The notes under the pieces are model-generated. The model worked only from the letters and a program-made list of their open reading frames with translations, had not been told where the DNA came from and made no database searches. DNA of 64,000 bases from Rivularia sp. T60_A2020_040 (GTDB lineage: Bacteria; Cyanobacteriota; Cyanobacteriia; Cyanobacteriales; Nostocaceae). A program made the position numbers and the translations under genes. Each line of letters opens with the position of its first letter. Position 1 is the stretch's first letter. This document shows, piece after piece, positions 9,177 through 18,715 of this stretch. The stretch spans positions 1-64,000 of the forward strand of contig JACYMD010000078.1 in the NCBI GenBank assembly GCA_015272215.1, read 5' to 3'.

Positions 9177-11834
9177 CTACTTTTCTTTGAACGTCCACAC
9201 ACCATCATCCCATTCGCTATCGGATAGGGGATTCTCCAACCAATGCTCACAGCGTTTTAAATGCACGATTGCTGCTTTGTCATGTTCATGGATTTCCAAT
9301 ACCTTCGCGAATTGGTTTTTAGCGGAATTAAATTGACGATTGATATAGTATTCGCGTCCTTTGTGGTAATGTTCGATCGCCGTTAGTTTGTCGCCCCTGA
9401 CGCTCTCTTCACGCAAACCGATAAGTTCGTATATTGACACTGGTTCTTTACGACCTTTGACGCGAATGTAGTCTAATTCTCTTGCCCAGATGAAATCTTT
9501 ACAAGGTTCATGAGTATTATCGCTGATAATAATGTCACAGCCGTACTGCTTGGTAATGCTTTCTAAACGCGAACCCAGGTTGACACCATCACCAATTGCG
9601 GTAAATTCCATCCGTTTGCTTGAACCAATATTTCCACTGATAACAACGTCTGAGTTGATACCTATACCAATTTTGATTTGTTGTTTATTATCTGCATGAC
9701 GACGAGCGTTAAATTCTTTTAAACGATGACGCATTTCTAAGGATGTTTGTACTGCCATCCAAGCATGGTTTTCTAAAGGTAAAGGGGAACCGTATACAGC
9801 CATGATGGCATCACCAATGTATTTATCTAAGGTACCTTTATGCTTGAAAACCGCTTCTACCATTGACTCAAAGTATTCGTTGAGCATACCTACCACTTCT
9901 TCTGCTTCCAGGTTTTCTGTTAAAGTGGTATAACCGCGAATATCGGAAAATAAAATCGAAACTTCTTTGCGATCGCCACCGAGTTTTGCGTCGTCTAATT
10001 TGAGTAATTCTTCGGCTAATTCCTGAGTCATGTAGCGGTACATGGTACTTTTGAGCCGCTTTTCGTCGCTGATATCATCCATTACTACCAGCGCACCCCT
10101 AACTTGTTGATTGTCGCTAGCGTCTGCAATGGTGTTAATTGACAAGTTAATACTGTTTTCTACAGCTTGATGGGTGAGAAGAGTGCGATCGGGATAATAT
10201 TGCTCGCGTAATTTATGATCGTTATTAATATTTAAAGCATCGTGACACCATTTATCAAAGTCGTTTTCTTTGATATTGATAATATCGTTGATTAATTTGC
10301 CTTCTAAACGTTCTTCTGCTTCTAATCCCAACAAACGTAAAGCGCTTTCATTCGCAGCAAGGATGTAGCCTTTACTATCAGTAAAAATCACACCATTAGA
10401 AAGACTGCGGAGAATATCGCGCTGCATTTGTTCTTGTTGCTTGATAGTCGCGAACAATTGAGCGTTTTGTAGCGCTACACCTGCTTGTATATTAAAAGCC
10501 TCCATAAACTGTTCGTCGTTACGATCAAAACTAGCTTGGAAGCATTCGGGTGCTTGGGGCCAATTTTCGGGGTTGTAGGGGGGAAATTCGGTTTTATTCT
10601 TTTTATTTACCAGTTGAGTTACACCAATTAATTCGCGATCGCCATTAAATACTGGCATACACAGTAAACTACAAGTACGATACGCTGTTTGCTGGTCTAT
10701 TTGTTTAGCAGTATCGGAATCGGGATGATCGTATAAATCGAAAGGAATATTTAATATTTTACCACTTGACGCGACTTGACCGACAAAACCCTTACCCATC
10801 GGTACACGCAACTCTTTAGTCGAACCATCACCCAAAGTAATTTTAGTCCATAATTCTTGGCGATCGCGATCTATTAGCCATAAAGTAGAACGATCTGCAT
10901 TCATCAGTTGTTTAGCTTCATTCATCACCCGTTTGAGTGTCTCTTCTAAATCGAGACTGCTTTGAGAAAGGGATTTAATTGCTTTCATCAAGGCTTCAGC
11001 AGCTCGTTGTTTCTGAGTTGCTGCATAAAAGGAGCGGGATGATTCCAAAATTAAGCCGATAGATGGTGCAAATTCTTGAAATAATTGCTCGTCAGCATCA
11101 GTAAAGCCCCTAATATCAATACGTTCGCACAAAGGAGCATTACAGTTAGTATCAGGTTTTAACTTGTTTAACAACTGTACCACGGCGATTAGTTTACCTT
11201 GTTCATCAAGCAAAGGTAAAGCCAGCATGGTAAAAGTACGGTAGTCCGTTCTTTTTTCGTGTTCCCGTGCAAAAGAAGAACGAACATCATCGTAAAAATC
11301 AAAGGGAATATTGACAACTTTTTTATGAGTTGCAACTTCACCAGCAATACCTTTGTTTGCTGGTATGCGAATTTCTAAAGAACGTTTTCCTTCTCCTTCA
11401 GCAACAATTGTGTATAGCTGTTGTTTTTCTTCATCTAACAGAAATATTGTTGTTCTATCAGCACCTAATAACTCGCCAGTTTTGAGAGTGATAGATTGCA
11501 ACATTTCTTGTAAAATTGCTTCAAAACCTTTAGAATCCAACATTGACAAGGTTTGATTAACAATCTGCAATTTATGCTCTACATCTTTAACAACTTGTTT
11601 AAAAGTATCTTGGGTTAAAGGAGCAAGAAAACTTGATATAGTTCCTTCCTGTTGATGACTTAGAGCATCCAATCGAGCCGAATTTTGAATTAAGTCACGC
11701 TCCGCTTGATTATTCGCGCTAATAATTAAATCAGCGGCTTGACTGCGACTAGTTTGGTAGACTGACATAACTGCCTTTGGAGATAAAATTTGTTTTATTA
11801 TTTGATTCTTTGCAGGTGATAAATCCGCCTGCAT
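9177..11834 (-). CDS. cyaB: GAF-GAF-PAS-class III adenylate cyclase (CyaB1-like)
   Basis: The 885-residue protein has a leader (1-100), GAF-A (about 104-265), GAF-B (about 297-458), PAS (about 472-590), a cyclase domain (about 623-800) and a short TPR-like tail (815-865). Both GAF domains keep the NK...F...DE cyclic-nucleotide motif (N223/K224, F244, D248/E249; N410/K411, F436, D440/E441). The cyclase has metal aspartates D631 and D675, ATP-selecting K671, T745 where many cyclases have Asp, and N752/R756. Lys plus Thr matches the Anabaena CyaB1/CyaB2 cyclases, which cAMP activates through the GAF domains. It should be a soluble cAMP-producing sensor. The gene is monocistronic and divergent from the permease gene across 814 bases. 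Confidence 0.92.
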   Translation of the reverse strand: MQADLSPAKNQIIKQILSPKAVMSVYQTSRSQAADLIISANNQAERDLIQNSARLDALSHQQEGTISSFLAPLTQDTFKQVVKDVEHKLQIVNQTLSMLDSKGFEAILQEMLQSITLKTGELLGADRTTIFLLDEEKQQLYTIVAEGEGKRSLEIRIPANKGIAGEVATHKKVVNIPFDFYDDVRSSFAREHEKRTDYRTFTMLALPLLDEQGKLIAVVQLLNKLKPDTNCNAPLCERIDIRGFTDADEQLFQEFAPSIGLILESSRSFYAATQKQRAAEALMKAIKSLSQSSLDLEETLKRVMNEAKQLMNADRSTLWLIDRDRQELWTKITLGDGSTKELRVPMGKGFVGQVASSGKILNIPFDLYDHPDSDTAKQIDQQTAYRTCSLLCMPVFNGDRELIGVTQLVNKKNKTEFPPYNPENWPQAPECFQASFDRNDEQFMEAFNIQAGVALQNAQLFATIKQQEQMQRDILRSLSNGVIFTDSKGYILAANESALRLLGLEAEERLEGKLINDIINIKENDFDKWCHDALNINNDHKLREQYYPDRTLLTHQAVENSINLSINTIADASDNQQVRGALVVMDDISDEKRLKSTMYRYMTQELAEELLKLDDAKLGGDRKEVSILFSDIRGYTTLTENLEAEEVVGMLNEYFESMVEAVFKHKGTLDKYIGDAIMAVYGSPLPLENHAWMAVQTSLEMRHRLKEFNARRHADNKQQIKIGIGINSDVVISGNIGSSKRMEFTAIGDGVNLGSRLESITKQYGCDIIISDNTHEPCKDFIWARELDYIRVKGRKEPVSIYELIGLREESVRGDKLTAIEHYHKGREYYINRQFNSAKNQFAKVLEIHEHDKAAIVHLKRCEHWLENPLSDSEWDDGVWTFKEK

Positions 11835-12648
11835 TCTAACTAAAAGTTGCTTTTAACAAAATAGACTTGTTGATTAAATTAGCAAAAGGAAAATAAAAAA
11901 GACTAAAACACCAGGGTAAAAGCCTTTTCTATTTTTAGTCTTTAACTAATACATAATAAATAATTTTGCCCAGAGGTCTAATCAAATAAAAACGTTATTC
12001 CTAGTTTAATCTTTCATCAAATAAAATGTCACCCTCGAAGATACTTAGATAAAAAATCATCAAAAACAAGTTGATTTTTATGCTTGTATTTACATAAATA
12101 AAAATATTTGAATGCTAACTCATAATTGAAATATTATCTTTTCCTAATTAACTTAGGAGTATATTTCTAGTATTCCCAAAACTTATCTAAAATTAACAGC
12201 TAGAACAGAAAAAATCATCAGTCATTTTCATCATATTTACTTACTTCCTTCTCTCTTCACCTCTTCCCTCAGCGCTCTCTGCGCGCCACTTGCTACAAGT
12301 CGGGGAACCCGCCCAACGCAGTGGCTTGTCTAGTAAGGTTTTTTTAAATCGGTAATCTCCTACCCAGAAAAAAGTAATCCTAAATACTTCTTCCGTTTTA
12401 TTGCTGAGTATTTTAAAAAATAAGTGTATACATGATTTTGCTATCATCTAGTCCTTGACAGTAATCAATTTTAAACTATTTAATACATTAAATGTAAGAT
12501 TTAATACCGAAAAAATAGCTAAGATTAGAATTTTCATAAATTTACTTTGTATAAATATCAGCATTTACCAGGATGGCATCTAAGCATTTGCTGAGTTAAA
12601 AATTAAATTGTTTCAAGGAATATAATTGAGTATTTTTACTTAAATTGC
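11835..12648. other. 814-base divergent intergenic region
   Basis: AT-rich sequence between the divergent cyclase and permease genes, large enough for two promoters. The only clear structure is a repeat-derived block at about 12241-12345, whose hairpin is listed separately. An ORF of 68 codons on the minus strand over this block is made of repeat sequence and is not a gene. No RNA gene was recognised. Confidence 0.7.
12285..12325. repeat. MITE-like hairpin repeat (GCCACT...AGTGGC)
   Basis: GCCACT (12285-12290) and AGTGGC (12320-12325) enclose a smaller CGGG/CCCG hairpin (12301-12311). The block is preceded by AGCGCTCTCTGCGCG and followed by TTGTCTAGTAAGG. TAGTAAGG also recurs at about 57565, and its complement CCTTACTA at 17878, so these copies belong to a dispersed repeat group. 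Confidence 0.75.
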
Positions 12649-13977
12649 ATGACTGTAAATCAGCAACAAAGACCAATTGGCTTGTTTACTGCAACTTGTA
12701 TTGTGGTAGCCAATATGATAGGTACAGGTGTATTCACTAGCTTAGGTTTTCAAGTAGTAGATATTAAATCTGGTTTCACGCTGTTATTTTTGTGGATGGT
12801 AGGTGGAATTTTCGCTTTGTGCGGTGCTTTAAGTTACGGTGAATTAGGTGCAGCAATGCCTTATTCTGGTGGTGAATACTACTATTTATCCCGTATTTAT
12901 CATCCAGTGGTAGGTTTTTTATCTGGATGGGTATCGGTAACAGTAGGTTTTGCAGCACCAATAGCAGCCGCAGCGATGGCTTTGGGAGCATATTTCAAAA
13001 GTGTATTTCCGTTAATATCTTCCACAGCTATTGCGTTAGGTGTAGTTATCTTTGTTTCCTTAATTCATAGTAGAAATAAAGCATTTGGTAGCTACTTTCA
13101 ACAGATATTTACTATCTTAAAAGTCTTATTAATTGTTGTTTTAATTGTGTGTGGTTTATTTTTAGCAGAACCTCAACAGTTAGGATTTTTACCATCAATT
13201 GGAGATGTTAATTTAATCTTCAGTTCTCCTTTTGCAATATCATTAGTTTACGTCACTTATTCATATTCGGGGTGGAATGCAGCGGTTTATTTAGCTAGTG
13301 AAGTAGAAGAACCGGAAAAGAATTTACCTCGTTCTCTAATTGCTGGAACTTTGATTGTAATGGTGTTGTATTTACTCTTAAACTTTATATTTTTGCATAC
13401 AACACCAATTAATAAATTAGTAGGAGAATTAGAAGTTGGGTATATAGCTGCTAATCAAATTTTTGGTACTTTTGGAGCAAAAGTAATGGGTATACTGATT
13501 TCTTTTGGACTAATATCTTCAATTAGTTCGATGGTTTTAGCAGGGCCGAGAGTTACTCAAGCAATTGGTGAAGATATTCCTTTATTTAAACTACTTGCGA
13601 GAAAAAATAGCAGCGGAATTCCATATTTTGCAATTCTTTTACAGTTATTTATTGTTACTGTTTTAATCTTGACATCAAGTTTTCAAGCAGTAATTACTTA
13701 TTTAGGATTTACCCTCACATTATCTTCATTTATTACAGTTTTAGGGATTTTTGTTTACCGTTTGCGATATCCCGAAGCACCTCGGCCTTATCAAACTTGG
13801 GGTTATCCTTTTACACCAATTGTGTTTTTAGCTATTAGTTTATGGATGTTGGTATTTATCTTGATTGATAAACCAGTTGAATCTTTAACGGGATTGGGAA
13901 CAGTAGCTATCGGTTTGATTGTCTATTTCTTTGCGGCGAAAAAAGGCTGGTCTTCAGTTAAAGAAATATCAGAATAA
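12649..13977 (+). CDS. APC-family amino acid permease
   Basis: A 442-residue polytopic protein with about twelve membrane segments. The first carries the GTG substrate-binding break (ANMIGTGVFTS, about 21-31) that marks APC (LeuT-fold) transporters, and SYSGWNAAVYLASEVEEPEKN lies around the sixth segment. It most resembles LAT/YhdG-type amino acid exchangers; the substrate is not readable. A lipoprotein gene follows 47 bases downstream on the same strand, so the two may be co-transcribed. Confidence 0.85.
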   Translation: MTVNQQQRPIGLFTATCIVVANMIGTGVFTSLGFQVVDIKSGFTLLFLWMVGGIFALCGALSYGELGAAMPYSGGEYYYLSRIYHPVVGFLSGWVSVTVGFAAPIAAAAMALGAYFKSVFPLISSTAIALGVVIFVSLIHSRNKAFGSYFQQIFTILKVLLIVVLIVCGLFLAEPQQLGFLPSIGDVNLIFSSPFAISLVYVTYSYSGWNAAVYLASEVEEPEKNLPRSLIAGTLIVMVLYLLLNFIFLHTTPINKLVGELEVGYIAANQIFGTFGAKVMGILISFGLISSISSMVLAGPRVTQAIGEDIPLFKLLARKNSSGIPYFAILLQLFIVTVLILTSSFQAVITYLGFTLTLSSFITVLGIFVYRLRYPEAPRPYQTWGYPFTPIVFLAISLWMLVFILIDKPVESLTGLGTVAIGLIVYFFAAKKGWSSVKEISE

Positions 13978-14024
13978 ATTTGATTTTTGAATAAATTGGA
14001 AAAATATTCTCGAAAACTAAAACA

Positions 14025-15212
14025 ATGAAAAATAATCAATTAACTTCTACCTTTTTAGGTACTAGTATTGGCGCATTTTTGTTATTACAAGGTTGTAGTT
14101 ATAGCGAAAATCTCAACACTAACTATAATACAGATAATGCGATTAAAAAAGCGGAATCAACTACATCTGTAGACCCTTTAGCAAAATTTGATCGGGCAAA
14201 ATCTGCTCAATTAACAGATACTGCAAAACTGCTTGCTGGAATAGAAGTTGATAGTCAAAGTACTTTAGCAAAAGTACAGCAAAATCAAGGTTGGAATTCC
14301 CATCAAAATTATTATAAAAATGCTTGGTCTAAGTTAGAAAATCAACAGTTAGCAAAGGTGAGAAAATGGACTGAAAGTGAATTAAAAGAGATTAATGCTA
14401 AGTCTCCATCTGTTTTTTATCCTTTTAGTGGACCAGATTTTCTCTACAGTTACTCTTTATTTCCTCAAGCTAAGGAGATGGTTTTAATAGGTTTAGAACC
14501 AGTGGGTAGTGTTCCAGATTTTGCCAAACTTTCTGCAAACGAAAGCAATAATGCATTAAGTAAAGCCAGAAGTTCTCTATCAGAAATTTTGCAATTTAGC
14601 TTCTTCCGTACCAACGATATGAAAGTTGATTTGCAAAAACAAGGAGTTTTACCGATTTTGTACATATTTATGGCACGTACTAACAATCGTATTCTCGATT
14701 TGCAATATATTGGATTGGATAAAAATGCTGGTATTCAACAATTTAAGGAAGGAATGGTTCCAGGAGTAAAAATTACTTTTGTCCCCGAAGGAGAATCAGT
14801 TCCTCGTAATTTGTATTATTTCTCCACGGATTTATCAAATGATGGTTTGAAGAAGCATCCAGAGTTAACAAAATTTGTGACTAACCTGGAAAATCCAGTT
14901 ACTTATTTGAAAGCAGCTTCCTATTTAATGTACAACGACAGCTTTTCAAATATTAGAGATACCATTTTGGCTAACAGCAGTCATTTATTACAAGATGATT
15001 CTGGAATGCCTTTAAAATCTTTTGATAATGCTAAATGGAATTTAACATTTTATGGTGCTTATACTCGTCCAATTGGCTTATTTAGCAATCGCTATCAGTC
15101 AGATTTGAGACAGGTTTATGCAAGCAATAAAGTAATTAAACCTTTGGATTTTGGTATAGGTTATCAATTCGCCGTCAATCAGTCAAATTTGATGTTAGCA
15201 AAAACTAAATAA
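14025..15212 (+). CDS. Unknown lipoprotein (395 aa)
   Basis: The N-terminus is a lipoprotein signal peptide with lipobox LLQGC and the lipidated cysteine at 24, followed by a Ser/Asn-rich linker. The rest is a large globular domain with YPFSGPDFLYSYSLFP (about 128-143) and a VLIGLEPVGSVPDF segment (about 153-166). I do not recognise a named family. It should be anchored on the periplasmic side of a membrane. It follows the APC permease gene by 47 bases. Related unnamed proteins seem to exist in other bacteria, but I cannot verify that here. Confidence 0.8.
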   Translation: MKNNQLTSTFLGTSIGAFLLLQGCSYSENLNTNYNTDNAIKKAESTTSVDPLAKFDRAKSAQLTDTAKLLAGIEVDSQSTLAKVQQNQGWNSHQNYYKNAWSKLENQQLAKVRKWTESELKEINAKSPSVFYPFSGPDFLYSYSLFPQAKEMVLIGLEPVGSVPDFAKLSANESNNALSKARSSLSEILQFSFFRTNDMKVDLQKQGVLPILYIFMARTNNRILDLQYIGLDKNAGIQQFKEGMVPGVKITFVPEGESVPRNLYYFSTDLSNDGLKKHPELTKFVTNLENPVTYLKAASYLMYNDSFSNIRDTILANSSHLLQDDSGMPLKSFDNAKWNLTFYGAYTRPIGLFSNRYQSDLRQVYASNKVIKPLDFGIGYQFAVNQSNLMLAKTK

Positions 15213-15237
15213 TTAATTTTTAAAAATATTGAATGTA

Positions 15238-15433
15238 GAGACGTTGCAATGCAACGTCTTTCTGTATTTTGGTTAGGATTGGTAATTTAAGACAATATCA
15301 ACCCTAATTTATGGAGACGTAGCAGTGCAACATCTTTCTATATTTTGGTTAGGATTGGTAATTTAGGACAATATCAACTTAGAATGGTTCGTTTTCCCGC
15401 TAAACGTTGGGAGACGTAGCATTGCTACGTCTC
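15238..15433. repeat. GAGACGT palindromes with a 65-base direct duplication
   Basis: Two near-identical 65-base copies (15238-15302 and 15314-15378) each begin with a GAGACGT half-palindrome and continue through GGTTAGGATTGGTAATTTA. A third, perfect palindrome of 11+1+11 bases, starting GAGACGTAGCA, lies at 15411-15433. All sit between the convergent lipoprotein and serine hydrolase genes. Other family members are at 27076-27097, 44927-44968 and 52784-52814. Confidence 0.92.
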
Positions 15434-15466
15434 TACATTAATTGTTGGTTTTTCACAAAATATTAA

Positions 15467-16534
15467 TTAATAATCAATCATCCAGTATTTAAATGCCGGA
15501 TGTTTTCCTCCAAGAGCTTGGTTAACAATATTTTCACAAATTTTTAAACCGTTTTGACTATTAGTTAAAATTACAATTCCCGTTTGTAAATCTTTGGAAG
15601 CTACAGTGAAATTCTTAAAAGTAGTTAAATCTCCCCAATGCCAAAAAAAGTTACCTTGATTTGTTTTTTCTAATCCCCAACCTAAACCCCAATCGAGAGA
15701 ATTGCTCAACTTTATTTGCGGAGTTAACATCTCCTGTAAACTTGTTTCTGGTTTCATCATTGCAATCAGCAATTGAGCGTATTCGGAAGCAGTAGTACGT
15801 AAACTTCCTGCGGCTCCGGCAGTTTTTGGTTTACTCATCGGTTTAGGTTGATTTTGCCGATTGTGTCCATAACTAGCAATTTTTTCATATTCCGATTGCC
15901 AAATTAAACTACTACGATTCATCTCCAAAGGCTTTAATATTTGCTGTTGTAAATATGTTTCTAAAGGTTGTCCAGTTATCTTTTCTAATACACTTTGTAA
16001 ATATAGAAAACCTTCACTAGAATAAGCAAATTTTACTCCTGGATTGTTGTTAAACCAAACTGGTTTGTCACCACTCCAATTAGGAAAACCAGTCGTGTGA
16101 GATAATACATGACGAGCAGTTACAAGTTTGATTCTAGAGTCGGAAATTAACGGTGTATCGGTATATTCTGTTAAAGGTTTATCTAAATCAATTTCTCCTC
16201 GTTCGACCATTTTTAATACTGCATAAGCAAATAATGGTTTAGTCAGAGATGCAGCAGCAAAAATAGTTTCGTTGCTAACGGGTTTTTTGGTATATTTGTG
16301 GGTAACTCCAAAGCTTTTATTCCAGAAAAGTTCACCATCCCGAATCATCGCTATAGAAATTCCTGGAATTAAAGCATTTTGCATTAACTTGGGAATTTGT
16401 GTTTCTAAATTGCTAATTACTGTTTCTGCTGCGGAAGTAGAATTAGCAAGTAGGTTAAGTAAGCTGATAGAAGAAAGACTAATCAAAGCAGTTGTACTTT
16501 GTTTTAATAATTTTCTGCGGGATATTTGAAACAT
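15467..16534 (-). CDS. Serine hydrolase, class C beta-lactamase/DD-peptidase family, Tat-exported
   Basis: The 355-residue protein starts with a twin-arginine signal (SRRKLLK at 5-11, then a hydrophobic stretch ending near SAA). The mature part has the family motifs: S96-L-T-K99 (nucleophile and base), Y171-S-S, and H299-W-G in the KTG position. Members are DD-carboxypeptidases, esterases or class C-like enzymes; resistance to beta-lactams cannot be assumed. It would fold in the cytoplasm and act in the periplasm. It is divergent from the GHL10 gene. The whole region 15.2-17.9 kb may concern envelope glycan or peptide turnover, which is inference. Confidence 0.88.
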   Translation of the reverse strand: MFQISRRKLLKQSTTALISLSSISLLNLLANSTSAAETVISNLETQIPKLMQNALIPGISIAMIRDGELFWNKSFGVTHKYTKKPVSNETIFAAASLTKPLFAYAVLKMVERGEIDLDKPLTEYTDTPLISDSRIKLVTARHVLSHTTGFPNWSGDKPVWFNNNPGVKFAYSSEGFLYLQSVLEKITGQPLETYLQQQILKPLEMNRSSLIWQSEYEKIASYGHNRQNQPKPMSKPKTAGAAGSLRTTASEYAQLLIAMMKPETSLQEMLTPQIKLSNSLDWGLGWGLEKTNQGNFFWHWGDLTTFKNFTVASKDLQTGIVILTNSQNGLKICENIVNQALGGKHPAFKYWMIDY

Positions 16535-16700
16535 TCTAAATATTTTTTATGGTGTTATACACTTAGATTTTAATTAAGGTAAAAAAGTTTCTGCTCAAGT
16601 GAGAAATAATGATTTTTTTGAGATTTTAGTTATATAATTATTTACCCGAATCCTAAGCACACAAAATGTTCAACTAATTTTGCACAGGTACTTATTTAAA

Positions 16701-17855
16701 ATGTCTCTAACTGAAATACGCGGTGTTTGGTTAACTACTACTGGGAGTAAAGTTTTTGATTCTCGCGATAATGTCGTGGAAGCGATGGATTTTCTTGCCG
16801 AAACAGGGTTTAATGTTGTGTTTCCAGTGGTATGGAATAAAGCAGTTACCCAATTTCCTTCTCAAGTAATGCAGCAAAATTTTGGTGTAGAAATCAATCC
16901 GCAATATCAAGGAAGGGATATTTTAGCAGAAGTAATTACCGCAGCGCATCGAGTAAATTTAAAAGTCATTCCTTGGTTTGAATATGGCTTTGCTAGTTCT
17001 TATAATTCTAATGGAGGAATGTTAATTGCTAAAAAACCACAATGGGCTGCACGAGATTGTAAGGGTAATTTGTTGAATAAAAATGGTTTTGAATGGCTTA
17101 ATGCTCTTGATTTTGAAGTACAGGATTTTATATTAAGTTTAATACTCGAAGTTGTGAATAATTATGATGTTGATGGTATTCAAGGAGATGATCGATTACC
17201 TGCTCTACCATGTGAAGGTGGTTATGATATGGGTACTGTACAAAGATATCAACAAGAATTCGGTAAACATCCACCGCAAAATTCTAAAGATAGTCAATGG
17301 TTACAGTGGCGTGCTAATATTTTAACTGATTTTTTAGCGCGTTTATATGGTGAAGTTAAAGCTATAAATAATAATTTATTTGTATCTATGGCTCCCAATA
17401 TTCATGATTGGGCATTAAAAGAATATTTACAAGATTCACAAACCTGGTTAGAAAAAGGGTTAGTAGATATTATTCATCCGCAAATTTATCGGCGTGATTT
17501 TAATAGTTATAAAGGTATTGTTGATAGGTTAGTCAAGCAGCAGTTTACCACTAAAACACGAGGAAGACTTGCACCGGGAGTTTTAATGAAGTTGGGTTCT
17601 TATAATATTAATTCCGACTATTTGACGCAGGTGATTGAATATAATCGTAGCTGTGGTATTCGGGGAGAAGTGTTTTTCTTTTATGAAGGTTTGCGAGATA
17701 ATCACAATGCTTTAGCCAAGGTGTTACGGAATGGTTATTATGCTCAGTCGGCTGCATTTCCTAGTTTGAAAGAGTTGCATGGGGGTGATGAAATTAGGGA
17801 AGAAGTTGTTAATCAGAAGAAGGGTTTGTTTACGTTTTTAAAAAATTGGTTTTGA
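16701..17855 (+). CDS. GHL10/DUF187-type glycoside hydrolase
   Basis: From the ATG at 16701 (a TTG seven codons upstream is the longest alternative) the product has 384 residues. It opens directly with the family start EIRGVWLTTTGS and continues as a TIM barrel with IPWFEYGF, DVDGIQGDD and IIHPQIYRRDF. The family (YngK-like, GHL10) is thought to act on glycans; some members act on cell-wall or exopolysaccharide material. No signal peptide is visible, so this copy may be cytoplasmic. The conserved acids in GIQGDD are candidates for catalysis. Confidence 0.82.
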   Translation: MSLTEIRGVWLTTTGSKVFDSRDNVVEAMDFLAETGFNVVFPVVWNKAVTQFPSQVMQQNFGVEINPQYQGRDILAEVITAAHRVNLKVIPWFEYGFASSYNSNGGMLIAKKPQWAARDCKGNLLNKNGFEWLNALDFEVQDFILSLILEVVNNYDVDGIQGDDRLPALPCEGGYDMGTVQRYQQEFGKHPPQNSKDSQWLQWRANILTDFLARLYGEVKAINNNLFVSMAPNIHDWALKEYLQDSQTWLEKGLVDIIHPQIYRRDFNSYKGIVDRLVKQQFTTKTRGRLAPGVLMKLGSYNINSDYLTQVIEYNRSCGIRGEVFFFYEGLRDNHNALAKVLRNGYYAQSAAFPSLKELHGGDEIREEVVNQKKGLFTFLKNWF

Positions 17856-17875
17856 TTTTAAGATTAATTATAATA

Positions 17876-17915
17876 AACCTTACTAGACGCTGAGGACACA
17901 GAGTAAGAGGATATA
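17876..17915. repeat. Dispersed repeat fragment (CCTTACTAGACGC...)
   Basis: CCTTACTAGACGCTGAGGAC followed by ACAGAGTAAGAGG is an inverted copy of the repeat seen near 57540-57580, which reads CCTCCGCGTCTAGTAAGG. It lies between the GHL10 and phytol-kinase-like genes, both on the plus strand. Confidence 0.7.
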
Positions 17916-18017
17916 GAGGAATTCTGGTGTTAATATGTACAAAAGTGTAATCTAATTGGTCAAGGAACTAAAAGCTAGTAAAAAACGGTATGATAAATTC
18001 AAACTAATTTGAAGTTA

Positions 18018-18704
18018 ATGACTCCTTTTTTACAAAATTTAATTGTAACTGCACTGACATTTATTTACGTTTTCGGACTTGTCGCAGTGATGAATTTCTG
18101 TGTAACTCGCTTAAATTTATCACCGGATATTAGTCGTAAAGTTACTCATATTGGTGCGGGTTCTTTAATTGGGTTTCTGCCGCTTTATAATGATTTACAC
18201 TGGTCTAAATATTTAAATGTGACTATTTTTGTGGTGTGGATAGTCCTCTTGATACAGAAAGGTTTGTTTGCTAAGGATGAAGATGAAGCTGTTAAAACTA
18301 TGACTCGTAATGGAGATAAAAGCGAGCTTCTCAAAGGTCCTTTATACTTTGTAATTGTAGCAACTATTTGCGGTACTTTATTTTATAAAACCTTTCCGGG
18401 AATAATTGCAATGACAACTCTTGGTTGGGGAGATGGAATTGCACCTATTATCGGTTCTCGTTACGGTAAGTTGAAATATGAAGTACTTAGCAGTAAAAGT
18501 GTACAAGGAACTGTGTCAATGTTGGTTGCGGCTTTTGCTGCAAGCGTGTTTTTTGTTTGGTTGATTATTCCAAGCGAATTGAATATTATGCGAATTTTTA
18601 TCTTAACTATAATTGCTACGGTAGTGGAAGCTTGTAGCCCCAAAGAAATTGATAATATTTTGATTCCAACTGTGGTAATTTTAGCAGCTTTGACTGTTAT
18701 TTAG
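18018..18704 (+). CDS. Phytol/dolichol kinase-like membrane protein (VTE5 family)
   Basis: From the ATG at 18018 the product has 228 residues, with about six or seven membrane segments. It carries the CTP-dependent polyprenol kinase signatures SRKVTHIGAGSLI near the N-terminus, GWGDGIAPIIGSRYGK in the middle and KSVQGTVSM after it. Cyanobacterial and plant members (VTE5) phosphorylate phytol released from chlorophyll, feeding tocopherol and phylloquinone synthesis. The TTG at 18009 is an alternative start. The stop lies only 11 bases from the convergent VTT gene, with no room for a repeat or long terminator. Confidence 0.87.
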   Translation: MTPFLQNLIVTALTFIYVFGLVAVMNFCVTRLNLSPDISRKVTHIGAGSLIGFLPLYNDLHWSKYLNVTIFVVWIVLLIQKGLFAKDEDEAVKTMTRNGDKSELLKGPLYFVIVATICGTLFYKTFPGIIAMTTLGWGDGIAPIIGSRYGKLKYEVLSSKSVQGTVSMLVAAFAASVFFVWLIIPSELNIMRIFILTIIATVVEACSPKEIDNILIPTVVILAALTVI

Positions 18705-18715
18705 GTATATTCTGG

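Noticed and set aside
12241-12447. 68-codon minus-strand frame in the cyclase-permease spacer
   Set aside because: It covers the MITE-like hairpin repeat and has no start signals.
11835-12648. Search for tRNA or small RNA genes in long spacers
   Set aside because: No tRNA-like T-loop (GGTTCGA-type) with matching acceptor arms was seen here or in the other long spacers.
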